DNA of 15,015 bases, taken from positions 1-15,015 of the forward strand of contig JAIRRD010000013.1 of assembly GCA_031256155.1 (NCBI GenBank), in the 5' to 3' direction. Origin of the DNA: Holophagales bacterium (GTDB lineage: Bacteria; Acidobacteriota; Holophagae; Holophagales; Holophagaceae). Below, piece by piece: positions 13,716 through 15,015 of the stretch. How positions within the stretch are numbered: position 1 is the stretch's first letter; the number at the start of each line of letters is the position of its first letter. Under the pieces are notes generated by a model. That model searched no databases, was not told where the DNA came from, and saw nothing but the letters and a program-made list of their open reading frames with translations. A program made the position numbers and the translations under genes.

Positions 13716-14726
13716 TTGACTATTGCGAAAAATAGCCGATAATGGAATCAGAGGTGGTTTCATGTGCAAAGTCACGATCTCCCTGTTCCAGCTTGCCAAA
13801 CAGTTCCCCGACGCAGAGGCGGCAAGGCTGCACATCGAGAATGTCCGTTGGAGTGGAATGCCTGTTTGCCCCCGATGCCATGCAGATGTAAAACAATACG
13901 CCCAGAACCGCAAAGGAGAGCCTGGGTACTACATCTGTGCTTCTTGCGAAAAGAACTACACGGTCAGGACCGGCACCATCTTCGAGCGCTCCCACGTCCC
14001 GCTCCACAAGTGGCTGTTCGCCATCTACCTTGTCGTGACGGCACGGAAGGGCGTGTCGTCCCTCCAGCTTTCCAAGGAGATCGGCGTAACCCAGCACACA
14101 GCATGGTTCATGCTCCAGCGCATCCGCAAAGCCTGTCGTGACGACAACAACGGAAGTATTCATCTATGGGGCATAGTTGAAGCCGACGAAACCTACATTG
14201 GCGGCAAAGAAACGAACAAGCATCAAAACAAGAGGCTCAAAGTTGGCGGCAAGTTTGCAGGAAAGACAGCGGTCATAGGAATGCGTCAGCGCGGCGGGAG
14301 AGTCGTAGCGCGTCCGCTTCAAAGCACGAGGCACGACGTAATACGGGCCGCTGTCCTTAAATCCGTTGTCCCTGACTCAATTCTTTGCACTGACGAGCAC
14401 AGGGCCTACAAAGGGATGCGCCAATACATCCACAAGACAGTGAACCACAGCGCAAAACAGTATGTTAAAGGAATCGCCCACACGAACAGCATCGAAAGCG
14501 TCTGGGCCGTCCTCAAACGGGCAATACACGGCACTTGGCACTCAGTCAGCCCCAAGTACCTTCAGCTCTATCTAAACGAAGCCTGTTTCAGGTTCAACTC
14601 GGGAAACGTGGGAATTCCCGTACGCCGCCGCATCAAATCGCTGATAGGCATGTGCTTCGGCAAGCGTCTGACATGGAGGAAGCTGACAGCCTAAATCATT
14701 GTTTTTCTAATTTTTACCCACCTCAC
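13715..14726 (+). mobile_element. IS1595-family insertion sequence
   Basis: A single transposase gene occupies almost all of the element. The proposed ends, GTTGACTATTGCGAAAAAT on the left and the reverse complement of the right end, GTGAGGTGGGTAAAAATTAG, share a GT(T)GA start and an AAAAAT block but are imperfect as inverted repeats. The boundaries are therefore inferred from the flanking TATCTA repeats and from the abrupt end of the upstream gene. About 1.0 kb is normal for this family. Confidence 0.6.
13762..14694 (+). CDS. IS1595-family transposase (ISXO2-like)
   Basis: 310 residues from the ATG at 13762, preceded by AGAGGTGG; a frame 13 codons longer has no ribosome binding site. The N-terminus has a zinc ribbon, CPRC (36-39) and CASC (59-62). 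A helix-turn-helix-like region, LSKEIGVTQHTAWFMLQRIR (103-122), follows. The ISXO2-type catalytic domain has Asp142 in EADETYIGGK, Asp211 in TDEHRAY and Glu245 in HTNSIESVWAVLKR, a complete DDE set. The length is normal and the frame intact, so the element may be active. It cuts and joins DNA at the element's ends. Its base and codon use is visibly more GC-rich than the flanking family genes, consistent with recent arrival. Confidence 0.95.
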   Translation: MCKVTISLFQLAKQFPDAEAARLHIENVRWSGMPVCPRCHADVKQYAQNRKGEPGYYICASCEKNYTVRTGTIFERSHVPLHKWLFAIYLVVTARKGVSSLQLSKEIGVTQHTAWFMLQRIRKACRDDNNGSIHLWGIVEADETYIGGKETNKHQNKRLKVGGKFAGKTAVIGMRQRGGRVVARPLQSTRHDVIRAAVLKSVVPDSILCTDEHRAYKGMRQYIHKTVNHSAKQYVKGIAHTNSIESVWAVLKRAIHGTWHSVSPKYLQLYLNEACFRFNSGNVGIPVRRRIKSLIGMCFGKRLTWRKLTA

Positions 14727-14732
14727 TATCTA
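14727..14732. repeat. Possible right target-site copy of the IS
   Basis: TATCTA, matching 13709-13714. The sequence beyond it does not show family motifs. Confidence 0.3.
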
Positions 14733-14776
14733 TATAGCAGTTAGAGTGCTTCTCGGGCTGATTGTTGGGGGAGATT

Positions 14777-15015
14777 ATGTCATCCGATTCCAGATATCCA
14801 GTTTCAAATAATGACGCTTTGATGGGTGTGCCGGTTCAGCCAACTCCAGATGATAAGGCTAACAAAGTCTTGTCAAAGCTAAATTCGATGGACAGTCTTA
14901 TGCTGAACCAGCTTAGGTCTGTTACCGAGGCCCAGGCATCAGCTCAAGGGTATGGTCTTACCAACCCCCAGTGGAGCTATGAAGTATTGGGTGAAGCTGA
15001 GGTCGCGTTAACCTT
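14777..15015 (+). CDS. 5' end of an unrecognised protein, runs off the window
   Basis: The ATG at 14777 follows GGGGGAG closely, and 79 codons are open to the window edge. The protein begins MSSDSRYPVSNNDALMGVPV and is polar, with a helix-prone part (KANKVLSKLNSMDSLMLNQL, then TEAQASAQ) and GLTNPQWSYEVLGEAEVALT. It has no signal peptide or known motif. Codon use and the good ribosome binding site make it a real gene. It starts 50 bp after the proposed IS end, so the IS could influence its expression. Function cannot be assigned. Confidence 0.65.
   Translation, partial: MSSDSRYPVSNNDALMGVPVQPTPDDKANKVLSKLNSMDSLMLNQLRSVTEAQASAQGYGLTNPQWSYEVLGEAEVALT

Noticed and set aside
1-15015. CRISPR array, tRNA, rRNA or defence system
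   Set aside because: No regularly spaced short repeats, no cloverleaf-like segment and no nuclease or toxin-antitoxin motifs were seen on either strand.

Overview
The window reads as bacterial chromosome from an anaerobic, amino-acid-fermenting organism. The main evidence is a six-gene minus-strand block (2928-9920) for lysine fermentation through 3-keto-5-aminohexanoate: kdd, a class III aminotransferase that is probably Kat, kce, kamA, kamB and kamC. Replacing the ammonia lyase Kal with an acyl-CoA beta-transaminase is the arrangement known from Candidatus Cloacimonas acidaminovorans, so a cloacimonad-like or other uncultured digester or sediment anaerobe is plausible. No rRNA or ribosomal gene is present to fix the phylum. 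The genes have signal peptides and good Shine-Dalgarno sites; I recognise no tRNA, rRNA or CRISPR.

Layout: 1-1113 (+) is the 3' part of a large protein of an unrecognised repeat family. 1126-1908 (-) is a DUF1460 (NlpC/P60-like) exported protein. 2058-2471 (-) is a small PhnB/VOC-fold protein. 2506-2772 (-) is a broken duplicate of the 5' end of the DUF1460 gene. 2776-2927 is a palindrome-rich spacer. 2928-9920 (-) is the lysine cluster, transcribed kdd > kat > kce > kamA > kamB > kamC. 10022-12635 (+) is a second, larger member of the repeat family, split by an apparent one-base frameshift. 12636-13043 is non-coding with two strong hairpins. 13044-13715 (+) is a third family member that ends exactly where an IS1595-family element (about 13715-14726) begins. 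14777-15015 (+) is the start of an unrecognised gene that runs off the window.

How the lysine genes fit together: KamA turns L-lysine into L-beta-lysine. A cobalamin- and PLP-dependent 5,6-aminomutase (KamDE, not in this window) makes 3,5-diaminohexanoate. Kdd oxidises this to 3-keto-5-aminohexanoate, Kce cleaves it with acetyl-CoA to 3-aminobutyryl-CoA and acetoacetate, and Kat transaminates 3-aminobutyryl-CoA to acetoacetyl-CoA. KamB and KamC are the reactivase of the missing 5,6-aminomutase, so that enzyme should be encoded elsewhere in the genome.

The least explained content is the plus-strand repeat family. Comparing the proteins within the window shows a recurring module: a thioredoxin-like beta-alpha unit without CxxC, a helix motif of the form FLxxHPxHLDAR, a WGxxxxEL motif, an LWxxW helix and a C-terminal LLEALLxxGKxxEANDIF hairpin. 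It occurs in at least three loci that flank the whole minus-strand block.
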